Shown one piece after another: positions 40,781 through 52,880 of a stretch of DNA of 64,000 bases. A model generated the notes under the pieces. That model saw only the letters and a program-made list of their open reading frames with translations, did not search any database and was not told the DNA's origin. The stretch's first letter is position 1; the number at the start of each line of letters is the position of its first letter. This stretch comes from Onthophagus taurus (Eukaryota; Arthropoda; Insecta; Coleoptera; Scarabaeidae). The stretch lies in NCBI RefSeq assembly GCF_036711975.1, contig NC_091968.1, positions 8,866,001 through 8,930,000 of the forward strand, written 5' to 3'. The translations under genes and the position numbers were made by a program.

Positions 40781-43051
40781 TGGCAGATTTTGCTCAAGCT
40801 AGTACCTCTGGTGTTGTGATTGAAATTTGTGAGATTTCCTCAACACAGAAACCACGCAAAAGATTACGAAAGGTTTACCGATGAGAAATAATAAAACGTG
40901 CAAAAGTGAGTGGATTAGCCCACCGAACTCATAAAGGTGACAAAGATGTTTTACCTCGAGAAACAGGACCAGACTGCAGGTCTTTTCGATAAGTTAGTGA
41001 TTTATTGCATGTTTAAGTTCATTCGTTTTTGTAGTGATTTTGGTGTATATCTGAGTATTTTTTTTATCACAGATGTAAACGCTACAGCTACTTTCAAGTG
41101 ATATCCCCGGAAATGAACAGGATTCAGAGTTATCTGGACTTACTACCGTAATACCTGTCCAGAAACGTCGCAGCAGAAATTCTTTTACTATAGATAATAA
41201 TATAAACTTAAGTGACAGTGATGAGGCAGGCAACTATCGTGATCAACAAGGTCCACCACATAAATCATCATTTAAATATAAAATTCGACTACCTGGACAA
41301 GAAGTGGAGGTGTGTGCTAAAGCATTTCGTAGTATTTTTGGTGTTAGTGAAATGCGAGTTTGCTGAATTAGCAACAGTCTAGCTATGACTGGATTTTCTC
41401 CAAAAGATGGTGTTAAAAAGATGGTCGTAGAAAACATAGGAATAGACCAAAGAAGACAAAACCCATCTATGTTGAAGCAGTAATGGAGCACATTTCCTCC
41501 TTCAAAGGCCGACAAAGTCACTACACCCAAAGACTGGACAAAAAGAAAATTTACCTTAGATCAGAGTTAAATGTAAAAAGATGTACAAAGCATTTCTGGA
41601 ACTTCACCCATAATCAAAAGTGTCTTACTTCGTTTATTATGACATATTTCGAACTCGATTTAATATTTCATTTGCCTACCCACGATGTGACACTTGTACG
41701 TTTTGTGATGAGACAGAAACACTACTTAAAAAAGAAGATATTGAGGAATCTAAGAAAAATGAGCTAACCGCAAAAATAGTTCTGGATGTTCCAGAAGAAT
41801 GGAATGAACTTATTCTGCAAACAAGGTCCAAACCACCTCCATTTAATGTCGTGAATGCTGGAATAGACTCCCAATGGTTTCTAATGGATGAAAGTTTTAA
41901 AAACTTATTTTTCAAAAATCCCAAACCAAAAATTTCGCTAAAACCAGCTCGAATGTATCAAATATCTAGAGTATCCTGGGCAAGTGCTAATACGCCAAAA
42001 TTATCATGGTCCCTGGACATACCATACCATTGCAGGAAAAAAAATATATTCAAATATTCATATATACAGGGTGTTCGCTGAGGTATCCGAGAAACTTCGT
42101 ATATGAATTCTATGATCAGTTTTAAGCATAAATGATTCTATTCACTTTTCTCGAATTCCAAACGGTTGTTGAGATATCGAGATTTGAAGTTACCAGATCG
42201 TATGGATAGATACTAAACAGTAAATAACATGTTGCTAGGTAATTGAATGATTAGCCATTTAATTGATATTAGAATAAAATTGTTGACATTCAGGTCATTA
42301 ATTGTCATCATTGTTATCAATTGTGCTAATATCATGCCTGCAACTTATCCACATGAAGAGAATGCGGACATGGTTTTCGTGTATGGATATTGCAACGGTA
42401 GTACCACCGCCTCAGTTAGGGAATATCAACGACGATGCCCAAACCGCCGTCTTCCAGACAAGCAAACCTTCGGTAGAGTCTTTACAACTCTTCGATTAAG
42501 AGGTACAATGCGAAACAATGCTGCAGAAGTGCTTGAGGCTGTTGAAAATAATGATGGTACTAGTACGAGAAGAATTTTGTGTTACTGGACAAGCTAGGAC
42601 GGCTGTGCATGACACTTTGCGGGAAAACGGACAATTTTCATAATGAACATGTGTGGAAATTCGAAAACCCATTTCCAGAGTAAATTCTCCGTAAACATTT
42701 GGGCTGGAATTAATAATGTTGTTATTGGACCGCATTTTTTCGACGGAAATTTGAACAGCGAAATGTACCAGGCTTTTTTTGGAGAAAGATCTACCTCTAT
42801 TACTTGAGGACATTCCTATTCAAATTAGAAGAACAATGTTCTTTTTACATGATGGTGCTCCCGCCCATTATGCAAGAATTGTCACGAATTTCCTCAATAA
42901 ACAGTCTCCAAATCGATGGATAGGTCGTGGTGGTCCCATTGCTTGGCCACCGCGATCTCCGGATCTCACCCCACTATATTTTTTCATATGGGGACATGTG
43001 AAGACACTTAGGTATTCAACGAGAAAGCCTAATAATAGAGACCAACTTATA

Positions 43052-44936
43052 CAGGGTGATTTATAACATACGGATCAGATTAAAAGAGCAAGTACTGGGG
43101 GCCAAACTGAAGATATTTTCTTAATAATGTTTTGACTACAACGTAATAATCACAAAGATATAGAGCATTAAAGTTGAATTAATTGCTCAGCATTTCTTAC
43201 GTTATACGGTATTACACTACGTTTAAATTCAAACTGCGAATATTTCGGGGTTACTTAAGCAATGCCTGATTAGCACCAATAATAAAATCTTTGTAATATG
43301 GCAGTTACGGCTATTTAAAAATTTGTTAAATCACCCAAAAACTGGTGTTTGTTTTTTGAGAACCGCTGATACCATGTTTTTATTGCTGTCAATCCAGTTG
43401 ACTTGGTTACCTAGCAACGGACATGTCATTTAATTTTAATAATCAATGTCATTTAACGTCAAAATTAGAATTTTTACTAATCAAAAAATACAATGGTAAT
43501 GTACAGTAACGAAGAATACGTAGATATGCTTATTATTTATGGAGCTGCTGGAGAAAACGCTGCATACGCAAGACGTCTGTATTTAGAACGATATCCAAAT
43601 CGACAGATCCCTTCTGAAAACACTTTTCTTCGGTTAATCCAGCGGGGAAGAGAGACAGGAAATTTGCAACCTAAGAAAGGTCTTGGCGGCGGCAGACTAA
43701 ACAGACATGGAGTGAATGTGGAAGAAGAAATTCTAGAAATAGTGGAAGCGGATCGAAGCACGAGTACTCGTCAAATTTCTCACCAATTCGAGGTATCCCA
43801 GAATTTTGTTTGGCGTACGTTGAAAAGTAACGGTTTACACCCCTATCATTTTCAAAAAGTGCAAGGACTGACTCCCGCTGCCTATCCTTTGCGGTTGCAA
43901 TTTTGCGAGTGGCTACTAAATCGTACCAACAGAGAAGCAGATTTTGCGGACAGTATACTGGTAACGGATGAATGCTGTTTTACCAGAAATGGTGTTCTAA
44001 ATGTTCACAATTCCCATGTGTGGTCGGACGAAAATCCACACGTTATTCGTCAAGGCTCTTTTCAACAACGATTCAGAGTGAATCTATGGTCGGGAATTGT
44101 GAACAATACGTTAATAGGACCTTTCGAATTACCAGGAACTCTTAATGGAACTTCTTATTTACAGTTTTTACAAGAAAATCTGCCAGTGCTCCTGGAAGAT
44201 ATTCCGCTACTTATGCGACGTGAGATGTAGTTTATGCACGACGGTTGTCCTGCACATTTTGGTCGTAATGTACGAGATTTCCTCGATAATGCTTTTCGGC
44301 AAAAATGGATTGGTCGAGGTGGACCTATTCCATGACCACCACGTAGTCCCGATCTTAACCCATTGGACTTTTTTTTATGGGGATTCATGAAGGATAGAGT
44401 ATATGCCACCGAGGTTAATACAATCGACGAACTACGACATCGCATCACTGCCGCTACAGAGGACATACGTCCACGATTTCCACGATTATCGTTAAATTGG
44501 ATTCGTCGTGCGCAGTTGTGCGTCGAAATGCAAGGACAGCACTTTGAATATATGTTATAAAGAGATTATTATTATTATTATTATTATGTTATTTTCTTGT
44601 TTTAGAGATTTTGTAATTTTGCATTTAAAACATTATTATCCGTTGCATAAATTAACATCTATTATTTCTTTTCATAAATTACGTATTAAAACTAAACAAT
44701 TAAATTGTCTACATTGACAGCTCCTTCAAAAATGAGGATGGCGTTGACAAGTATTTTAATTGTTCTTTAGTGAATATCAGCGGTTCTCAAAAGTTGACGC
44801 TAACTTATTTAAAAAATTAACATGCGATATCTATGTAACTATTAAGATTTTAACAAAACATTATTAAGAAAATCTCTTCAGTTTGACCTCAAGTATCTAC
44901 CCATTTAGTCTCCTCCGTATGTTATAAATCACCCTG
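43052..44936 (+). mobile_element. Mariner B (DD41D) nested in mariner A
   Basis: TA at 43050-43051 and 44937-44938. Ends CAGGGTGATTTATAACATAC and exact complement; inverted similarity runs on for at least 130 bp and reappears further in (GAGAACCGCTGAT words near 43360 and 44785). One plus-strand transposase inside. Confidence 0.92.
43493..44560 (+). pseudogene. Mariner B transposase, two Trp-to-stop changes
   Basis: 355 codons in one frame from MVMYSNEEYVDML to QGQHFEYML. HTH region (residues ~1-115), then LVTDECCF (first Asp), FMHDGCPAHF (second), RSPDLNPLDFFLWG (third). 41 residues separate the second Asp from the Asp of NPLD, hence DD41D (rosa group). The only lesions are TAG at 44228-44230 and TGA at about 44333-44335, both at positions where relatives have Trp (REM*FMHDG and PIP*PPRSPD). 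No frameshift, so the element died recently. Confidence 0.9.
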
Positions 44937-44940
44937 TATA

Positions 44941-45376
44941 GTAGAAACCACGAGAGCTGGCAGTGACAGATCGCTTAAAAATGGTACGAATCAAGATATG
45001 GACGTACGGCTTAGATTATTTCACCACATACATTTAAATGTAGGTTATGTTAGTAATGGAGGTTATATGTCAAACATGGCCAAAGATATTATTTAATGAT
45101 TTTCCTTTCAAAGAAAACATTTTCGGCTTGTGAAAACACTAACAGATTCATGACAACGCTCACAAGACGTTTCGATTTGAGGTTATAATTATAGAGTTAC
45201 ATCCCTTAGAAGAACAGACGTACTTTTTCGACGTGGCCATTTGAATTGTACAGCAGACATATTAAACTAATGCTATCTCTTTCTAACACACATTACTCTC
45301 TAGCGGCTTGTGAACTACGTATGGCATTTGTAAGAGCGGAAAATGATGATTTACTGCCAGCTCTCGTGGCGTCTAC
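44941..45376. mobile_element. 436-bp MITE C in mariner A
   Basis: Inverted ends GTAGAAACCACGAGAGCTGG / complement (about 24 bp, two mismatches), flanked by TATA on both sides. It sits directly beside mariner B: B inserted into the TATA next to C, or the reverse. No ORF longer than expected by chance. Confidence 0.85.
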
Positions 45377-45826
45377 TATACAAAACATTCATGCAGCGTT
45401 TCGAGAGGTAAAAAACAATATGGAGAACTACAACTGGAAATGAGAGCTCCGACAAAGGATTGAATTATGCATTGCACAAGGCGGTGGTCACATTGAGCAG
45501 CTTTAATAATTGCAGTGTCATTAAGATTTTATTAAAATAAACCGCAATTTTTCCATAGCCAACCTAGCAACGTGTTGTACTGTTTAGCATCCAATCAATT
45601 AATTATAGAATTCATATACAAAGTTTCTCGGATACCTCAGCGGACACAATGTATAAATTCAAAAAAGCTCCGAGATTTGATGGAACTTACGAAATATCTT
45701 AAGAATCCTCGTAACAAGGAGTTTTATCTTAACCTACGATCAAAGGCGAAGGTACAGCAGAATACCTCGGAAGTCATTCAAAGTACTGAAAGTATGAGTG
45801 ATGTTAATAGCAGTGGCGGGGACTAA

Positions 45827-46283
45827 AATTAGGGTCTAAAACACAAAAAACGGTGATGTTGATATTGAGACAAGTGAAACTTTTCCAATATTTTTTAATT
45901 TTTGATAAATTTTTGGTTTTGTGTGCAAAATAAACAAAAACTAAAGTCTAAACTAAAACTAAAATCTCGCCATTCTCAATAAAGGAGAGTTTTGACAGGC
46001 ATTGGTTCGAGGAGTAGACCCTAACATATGCCAGGCTTTGGAGACAACAGTAACAATATGTTTATCAACTGGTCCCAGGATCCCAGAAAGATTTAAAGTT
46101 CTAGTGATGGTTTAGTTATGTTTTTGGTTTGTAGATGACGATTGATGATGGAGATAGTATTTTCACATCTTTGAAATATAAATACGGGGAATACCCTGTG
46201 TATGTGCATTTATTAGTACACCCAGTTCTTGTTCTTTACTCCTGTGTTTAGTTAGTTGTAGTCGTATTTCTTATGTAAGAACA
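45827..46283. other. Spacer before the piggyBac gene
   Basis: No gene. Probably holds the end of family X and the 5' part of the piggyBac element, whose TTAA-flanked end I could not locate. Confidence 0.4.
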
Positions 46284-47399
46284 ATGAGTGCAACTGAGAA
46301 TTTAGCAGTTCCTGGGTAAGTACGAGTACTGCTTTGTTTGAAACTGTACAAATAAAGGATTCTGTATTATTGTTAGCACTAGTACGCGAAATACAAGAGT
46401 AAGGGATCAAGACCATTTACAACGACGAAAAAGAAAGCTTATTGAAGCTGAGTACATTGTTGACCATTTATCAGAAATTTCGAGCGAAAACGATTTTTCC
46501 AGTGACGATGACCTTATAGATAGAGACTATGTGCCTTCCGATGATAAAATAAATTCAAATGGTTCCACACCTCCTGCTACACCAGCTTTGCAGTCTAAGT
46601 CTGATAATGAGTCGGATTCGACTAACACGGAAACTGATCCCTTAGATATTCCGTTCACAGGGGTACCATCGTTTATATCGAATTTGGGCAATAATGCCAA
46701 ACATATTGACTACTTCAAATTATTCTTTGACGATGATATAATAAATAAAGTTGCAACTGAAACAAATAATCGTGCAACAACATCAGTGCCAGTTGCGGAA
46801 AATTCACCTGAAATAACTAAATTCATTGGACTCTGTCTTTTATATGGTACTATACACTTTCCTCGGTTGTTAAAACAATGGAGTACAAATTTCCTGAGAT
46901 TTTTGCAATTTGTAAATCATCACGATGTGGATACAAACGACCGTTTATATAAAATACGACCTATTTTAGAAAAAATTATTTAAAACATTCAGCAGTGGCT
47001 TCTCCAATGAAACAACTTTCTATAGACGAATCTATGATTCACTGGCGATGACGCCCAAAATTTAGACAGCATATTATGAACAAGAGGCATAAGTACAGAA
47101 TAAAGCTAACCACATTTTATGGTTTTGTTTTGCATATATTTGTCTATACTGGAAAAGGCACTATAATAGAGAATGATCAGGAGCATTCTAACACGTTTTC
47201 AGTCGTAAGGAGGTCCTGAAAGACTATTTTGATAAAGGGCGTGAAATACACCTTGATAACACAGGCCGACAAAAATTTAAATGTTTTCTAAACCAACAAG
47301 TAGACTATACTATCCCGAAGGTTTTTCACGTTCTAAATCCAAATTTATCCTCAAAAATGCTTCATCACGTAAGATTTTCAAAATATCTTAGCCAAAATA

Positions 47400-48437
47400 T
47401 GTTAAAAATACGGTTTCTGGTCGTATTTGTGGTTATAGTTCACCATGAGGGAATAAAAAAAAAACATTTTTTTTAGAAATTTTGAAATTATTACCCTTTC
47501 CCTTTAAAACTCTTTTTCAATTATTTAAATATCTTTTTTCTTCTTCGAGATATCATCTGTTAAAATTAATAAATACGTCGGTTTGTTCTGTCCTCGATAC
47601 ACTGATGTTGAGTTACATCAAGTTAGCAATGCTAACGCACAAGTAAAATAAATATGCGAAAATATGATTAAATATCTAAAAATGAAACTTTAAAGTTGAA
47701 AATTTAACCATACATTTATCTTTTAACCAGGTGGTATTCAATTGAGAAACAGGACATTCAAAATCCAGTTAATTTTTATGAATTTATTTGGTTTGTTAGC
47801 AAAGTTATAGTTTTAATGGGAAAACTATAGCAGTATTTACAAAAATAAAACGATTGTTTACGAGATTTATTCATTCTCAAAGAGACAATTTACATATTAT
47901 TTTTTATTTAAGTTTTATAAGATGAAAATCACAACCATATTGGATTTTCTAGATAAAATTTTTGTAACGATGGAATATTGATATAAAAAATATAGTCGGA
48001 AGGCTTATTCTTTAGTGACTTTTTCCTTTTTCACCTTGTTACACAAGATTTACAGTTTTTGCGTAAAAATATAAAATATACCGTATCCAGTTGGCCTGCC
48101 ACTACACGACCGACATTTTTCTAAAATTTGTCCTCAAAGTTGGCTTGGTTTTTAAAAAACAATTGATTTTATTTTAACGCGAACTGTCACTTACGTGGTT
48201 AATACTGCTATTTGCTGCTAATTGCTATTAAATGATTTTGATTGTTGGTTTTGTCTGCAGTTGTTACTTGTTGTTGATAAAGGAAGGATCACAATGAAGA
48301 CTGTTACTTCTGTGCCTGTGATATAACAGGTTATAATAAAAAAAATAAAGGAAACATATTATATTCTAACGTACAAAGCATAACACCAGCCAAGAAAGGA
48401 AAAATAGCGAGATTAGACGCTAGGAAATGAGGAAGAA
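47400..48437. other. Left interior of the CMC-like element
   Basis: AT-rich and non-coding after the inverted repeat. A short open stretch at about 48380-48430 (KKGKIARLDARK) may be the end of an upstream exon. Confidence 0.4.
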
Positions 48438-49384
48438 ATGAGTTCTGTTGAACGTGAAAAGGACAGTGATTATGAGGATTCTGTTAGTGCCAAAGACCCT
48501 GAACTTTTTGATCAAGATTCATTAGATGATCTTATTCGCGATCTTAGTCTTTCTAAAGATTCAGCTGAAATATTGGCTTCCAGACTTAGAGAGAGGAACA
48601 TGTTGTTACCCGGAACAAAAATTACAGCGTACAGAAAAAGAGATGAGGAATTTCTGAAATATTTTTCTAGTTAAAATTCCTTAGTTTATTGTAATGATAT
48701 AGAAGGACTTATCAATACATATCAAGTAGGTGTGTATAAGTCCGATGACTGGCGGCTCTTTATAGATTCCTCTAAAGAAAGCCTTAAAGCAGTGTTGCTC
48801 CATAACGGCAATAAATACGCAGCAATCCCTATTGGTCATTCCACCAGGCGAAAAGAATCATACGAAGACCTTCAATTTGTACTCGAAAAAATCAACTACA
48901 ACATCCATAACTGGTATATATGTGGTGACTTTAAAATGATCAATATTTTGGTTGGTTTACAATCAGGAAATACAAAAAATCCTTGCTTTCTCTGCATTTG
49001 GGACAGTGCGCCCGAGAACAACATTGGATTAAAAAAAAGTGGCCTGAAAGATTTGATTGGAAAGTTGGTTCCAACAATGTTGTTTACAAGAGTCTTGTTG
49101 ACACAAAGCGTATTTTGTTACCTCCACTCCATATCAAATTAGGCTTGATGAAACAATTCGTAAAAGCCTTAAATACTGATGGAAACTGTTTTAAATATCT
49201 TAAGTCTGCATTTCCAAATTTAAGTCATGCTAAAGTTAAGGAAGGTATCTTCGTGGGGCCTGATATAAGAAACTTAACGAAAGATGACGAAAAAAATGCT
49301 TGGTTAAGTTATAAAGAAGTTGTACAAAATTTCTTGGGCAACCATCGGGATCCACAATATAAAAACATTGAGAAAAACGTTTTG
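48438..49384 (+). pseudogene. Putative transposase-type protein of the CMC-like element
   Basis: Frame 1 from 48438: an acidic leader (SVEREKDSDYEDSVSAKDPE), SLSKDSAEILASRLRERNML (residues ~35-55), YRKRDEEFLKYFSS, one TAA at 48672-48674, then DDWRLFIDSSKESLKAVLLH, IPIGHSTRRKESYEDL, WYICGDFKMINILVGLQSG, NPCFLCIWDS. A frameshift near 49010 leads to KWPERFDWKVGSNNVVY, ILLPPLHIKLGLMKQFVKAL, GIFVGPDIRNL and VVQNFLGNH before homology ends near 49384. I know this protein pattern from many arthropod genomes, where it is multicopy and usually unnamed. Conserved acidic residues in DDWRLF, ICGDFKM and PPLHIKLG could be catalytic. C-terminus lost. Confidence 0.6.
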
Positions 49385-49552
49385 CGGTCCCCTGTGTCCA
49401 TATTGACAATTTCCAGAAAATGTCTGTTCGTATTTATGTACGTATGTATGTATGTGTGGAAACACGATAACTTAAAAACGCAATTAGTTACCGTAATGAC
49501 ATTTGGTATATTGCTATTAAACCAAAATCGAAAGCTCGTAAACAACTTTTAG

Positions 49553-49830
49553 ACCAAATATACCAACCGGAAATGGCACTTTACCTGAAGACATTTTCAA
49601 ACGTTTCATCTAAACTTACATTTTTGATATGTATAGCCTAACTACTTTCGTATACATCTAATAAATGACAAAAAGTTACGATATATTGAATTTTAGCGAA
49701 ATCGCTTGACCGGAAGTGACACTTTACCTGAACACATACACTTTTGTATACGTCTGTAAAATGAGAAAAAAATACCATATATGGAATTTTATCGTACCTA
49801 TCCTGGTTCGGTCCTAGGAAAAGGGGTCTT
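49553..49830 (+). repeat. Two degenerate direct repeats (~140 bp)
   Basis: ACCGGAA(A/G)TG(G/A)CACTTTACCTGAA occurs at about 49566 and 49710, each followed by a GTATAC(A/G)TCT word. This is a type of dispersed repeat common in insect genomes. Confidence 0.6.
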
Positions 49831-51150
49831 GGTGCCCTGTTATGTGTTCGGGATGTTAACGGTCTCGGACGCCACCTTATGTTTAGAGAGTTATGGTACT
49901 CTTTCGCCTCCAGGTAACTTTTGGGGGTTACAGTCGGAGATCCAGGGATTCGGTATGGGAAAGAAGAAAACAAGAGAAATTCGGAAAACAAATAACTATC
50001 AACTTTATTAATAATAAAATAAACAAATAGGAGGGCAGTTTATGGCTTTGTGACCACGGTCGGAGAATGGGGACGGTGGGAATAAATTGACAAGACTTTG
50101 ACTTTATAATAAATGAATTTAAATTAAACAAATAAAAAAAAATGAGGCGGAGGTATGGGATACACCTGGAAACCTTCCTAAGGTGCAAAGGAACGGAATA
50201 CTCGAAGAACTTTCCAAGAGTATTAAGGTTGGGACAAAATGTACAACAATTAATGAAAATTAACAGCAAAATAAAATCAAAGTCTATCAAAATAAATTGG
50301 ACTTACGGTAAACTGAAATACGGATATTTCGGAAATTAACTGTTGACGAAGACTGTTGTAATACTTGTTGAAAACGGTCGTAGTACTGATGAAGAACTGT
50401 TTAAGAATTTTAAAGAATTTTGGCCGGCTATTTATACCATTTTGGGGCGAAAACTGGATTTTTCCGCGTGGGGGATCGTATCAGTACAAGTTATCAACGA
50501 CTAATTTACAATGCGCGGCGCTAATTAACAAAAATAGCAAAATTCTGACGGCGCTATCGGATGCGGGACATAAAATTACATAATTACAGTTTTTGAACGG
50601 GTAAAATCGGTTAAAGAACGGCGGAGTAATTAACAATTAATCAACAATAATTAACGGAAAAATTTATAATACAAATCAAAAGATACCCTTACTTATACAG
50701 AAAATCACAAAAATATTTTTAACAAAATCGGCCACTGTTTACGGCACTTATATTCACAGACGTTTTCCCGACCACGTGTTTCACGTCAACACTAATTAAT
50801 CGGTATTAATTTACGCGCACCTTAACACAAAACAATTCCAGCAGTTGGGTGATGTTCGGGGCAATCCTACATGGGCAATATTTTCAACGGATGACCATCA
50901 GGAATGGAGTAATTTAATTAATTACGATGCGGGATGATTTTCGGTGAATTGTTGTATTAATAATAAGCGGATCATCTTTAGAATCGTTCAACGGTTATTT
51001 CATGATATTTGTAAATGTTTGAAATCGGTTTTATCGGTCTACGATTTCTAATTCCGCATCATAAAAAAAAATAGTCGCTATACGGTAGCTCGACGGTAGC
51101 TCGCTGGCTGCTGAAACTTCCTCGGGACGGTCGGCTGGACTGATAGAAAC
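49831..51150 (-). other. Unexplained block in the CMC-like element, possibly LTR-derived
   Basis: Less AT-rich than its surroundings and without ORFs. On the minus strand, TGGCGTCCGAGACCG near 49868 looks like a primer-binding site following a long terminal repeat; the block would then be an LTR plus leader of an LTR retrotransposon. No partner LTR, gag or pol is present, so this remains a guess. Confidence 0.2.
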
Positions 51151-52000
51151 ATGTGGCTTGTCGTATCTTGTTTGGAAATTTGTTAGTTTCGGCATTATTT
51201 AATTATTTGATAATAATTTTTCGGAAAGCACATGTTTTCGTGATTCAGCAATTTTATTAATCATTTTCATTTATTGATGATTCGGTCAGGGAACGTTGTT
51301 GGAATTTAAGATAACGGTTTCGAAATGGAAAACGGAGAAAATCAAAGTCTAATTAAGAAAATTATCAAAATTAATAAAATGTGAATTGGGTTGCATAAAC
51401 GGGCGGTGATAAGAAGATAAGATATCTTTTTCGGAATTTCTACAAATCGGGTGGAAACTGTAACGTATCGAGGTAGTGTGGGAAGTATACTCGGATATAT
51501 TTAATTTTCGGTAATTTTTCGGAATATTCGGTTTTTGAAAAAATAAAAATAATGTAACTTCGTTACAAAATCGTATGATCCGATCAGTCATTTGTACTTT
51601 TTTGTATGTATGAATTCATTGCGTTTTAATGCGTTTTTCCAACTACATTAATTGCAGAAACCTTTTTTTAACAATCTCTGTAAACGACATTTATAGGGTA
51701 AGGGCAGGCCACTTCAGGTTCTTTATCATTAATTTCGTTTTAGACCATACGTTTGTTGTTATTTGTTATTTATTAATATTTTGTATTGCTTTGAAGTGTT
51801 AATAAAACATTTTAAAACTTGTAAATAAAACTGGAAAATAAAAAGATGTTATTTCAAATATGATCAATTTCTTAGTTTTAGGAGACAATTTCTCAGAGAT
51901 CAAGAAAAATATTTAAATGAATAACATAAGATTTTAAGGGGGCAGAGAAATAGTTTTAAATGGCATAATGACTTCTGTGGAAAAAAATTATCTTTAGATG
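51151..52000. other. Right interior of the CMC-like element
   Basis: AT-rich, no gene recognised; merges into the right inverted repeat from about 52010. Confidence 0.4.
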
Positions 52001-52518
52001 TAAATTCAGCCTTGAATGTGCTGAAAAATCGTGTTTTTTGCATATTTTAGGTAAGATATCTTGAAAATCTTAGGTGATGAAGCAATTCTGACGTCAGATT
52101 CGGATTCAGGGTATCGAAAATTATTTGGAAGGTATAGTCTGGTCTCCGGTTTAAAAATTTGTCGGCCTGTGTAATTATTACACTAGTGTCCGGCTAGCAA
52201 AATATTTGTTCAAAAGGAAGATGAAATTTGTAGGAACTTTGAAAAAATTTAAAAAGGGAAATCCGAAACAATTATTTCAAGAAAAAATTAAAAAGGAGAA
52301 GCTGTATGGAAAAGAAAATTTCCAGTGTTGGTTACACACTGAAAGGACAAGAAATTGGTGACTATATAATACGAAAATAAGTAATAAAACCAGAGTGTGT
52401 TCTCGCCTGCGGTAACTACATGTCCGGAATAGACAGATCAGACCACATGATGGGATACTACTCATCGCCAAGGAAAGCCATAAGATGGTACAGAAAAGGG
52501 TTCTTTCATCTTATAGAT

Positions 52519-52880
52519 CAGTGGTGTCCACTAATTTTTGACCAAGATCGACTTTTTATATAAATATCTTACCAAGATCGGGCGAAGGGTTTAAAATTTT
52601 TTTTTGCATTTTAAAACTCACCTAGCTTTTTTACCTATTGGCTCATCCTATCATATTTACCTACCTGCTTATAAAAATCATTTCATTTAACTCATTTATT
52701 AATATTTTAAGTTTTAATACAGATATTAAATTGAGCTTCCAAGTGCATTGGTACTTATTACTTATTCGACACTGCTGTAAGTCTACAATCTTTTTAAAGT
52801 TGGGAATGTAAATACTTAGGGCATTTCTCAAACAAGATTCTAAGTGAGTGTAGAATATATTTATAGTGCTGTGCTAAGGA
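52519..52880. mobile_element. Possible hAT end inserted after the piggyBac remnant
   Basis: CAGTGGTGTCCACTAATTTT at 52519 begins like a hAT terminus, immediately where piggyBac homology stops. No matching right end or 8-bp duplication found, and no coding sequence. Confidence 0.35.

Larger units (their letters stand above)
42067..45651 (+). mobile_element. Mariner A (DD41D-like) with two later insertions
   Basis: TA on both sides (42065-42066, 45652-45653). Ends CAGGGTGTTCGCTGAGGTAT and a near-perfect complement, inverted similarity of ~45 bp or more. Transposase pieces: N-terminal CNGSTTASVREYQRRCPNRR (from about 42335), then a deletion of roughly 90 residues including the first catalytic Asp, then NEHVWKFENP, FLHDGAPAHYARIV (second Asp) and RSPDLTPLYFFIWG, where the third Asp is replaced by Tyr; the C-terminus ELRQRIELCIAQGGGHIEQL resumes at about 45440 after the inserts. 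It reads continuously across the inserts: GACCAACTTATA + CAAAACATTCATG. Dead copy. Confidence 0.88.
40783..45826 (+). pseudogene. Unclassified transposon-type gene ('family X'), split by a mariner
   Basis: Coding pieces: an N-terminal exon from 40783 (MADFAQASTSGVV), a possible intron at about 40980-41070, then RLPGQEVEVCAKAFRSIFGVS (41290-41350), MTGFSPKDGVKK, a region with PRCDTCTFCDE (about 41685), PKPKISLKPARMYQISRVSW (41925), and after a 3.6-kb mariner a C-terminal piece SKKLRDLMELTKYLKNPRNK (45660-45720), ending SSGGD at 45826. This pattern (Cys pair near F..PR.DTC..CD, a C-terminal K..DL..L..YI motif) recurs in many arthropod genomes as multicopy genes; I cannot assign a superfamily. 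Several stops and frameshifts; no terminal repeats found. Confidence 0.5.
47260..52171 (+). mobile_element. 4.9-kb CMC-like (CACTA/Mirage/Chapaev) element, TAA target
   Basis: Ends CACAGGCCGACAAA(A/T)(A/T)TTTAAA and complement, with inverted similarity continuing ~150 bp (shared words: AGACTATAC, TGCTTCATCAC, TAAGATTTTCAA). The interrupted piggyBac frame defines the site: GATAA | TAATTATTAC restores GATAATTATTAC, so the duplication is TAA (3 bp). CAC-starting ends and a 3-bp duplication fit the CMC superfamily better than PIF. The element holds one plus-strand gene (48438-49384), about 150 bp of direct repeats, and an unexplained 1.3-kb block. Class is inferred. Confidence 0.8.
46284..52512 (+). 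pseudogene. piggyBac transposase, split by a 4.9-kb element
   Basis: Exon 1 46284-46315 (MSATENLAVPG), donor GTAAGT, acceptor at 46376; exon 2 opens TSTRNTRVRDQD. An acidic N-terminal part (SSENDFSSDDDLIDRDYVPSD) is followed by the piggyBac core: FKLFFDDDIINKVATETNN, FIGLCLLYGTIHFPRL, DRLYKIRPILE, then past stops SIDESMIHW (first Asp), MNKRHKYRIKL, FVYTGKGT and IHLDN (near 47255). After the insert the frame resumes at 52172 with YYTSVRLAKYLF, and later CGNYMSGIDRSDHMMGYY (about 52415-52470), ending near 52512. Stops from 46981 on and several frameshifts; dead. Confidence 0.88.

Noticed and set aside
46000..46030. GGTTCGAGGAGT resembling a tRNA B box
   Set aside because: No A box or cloverleaf around it.
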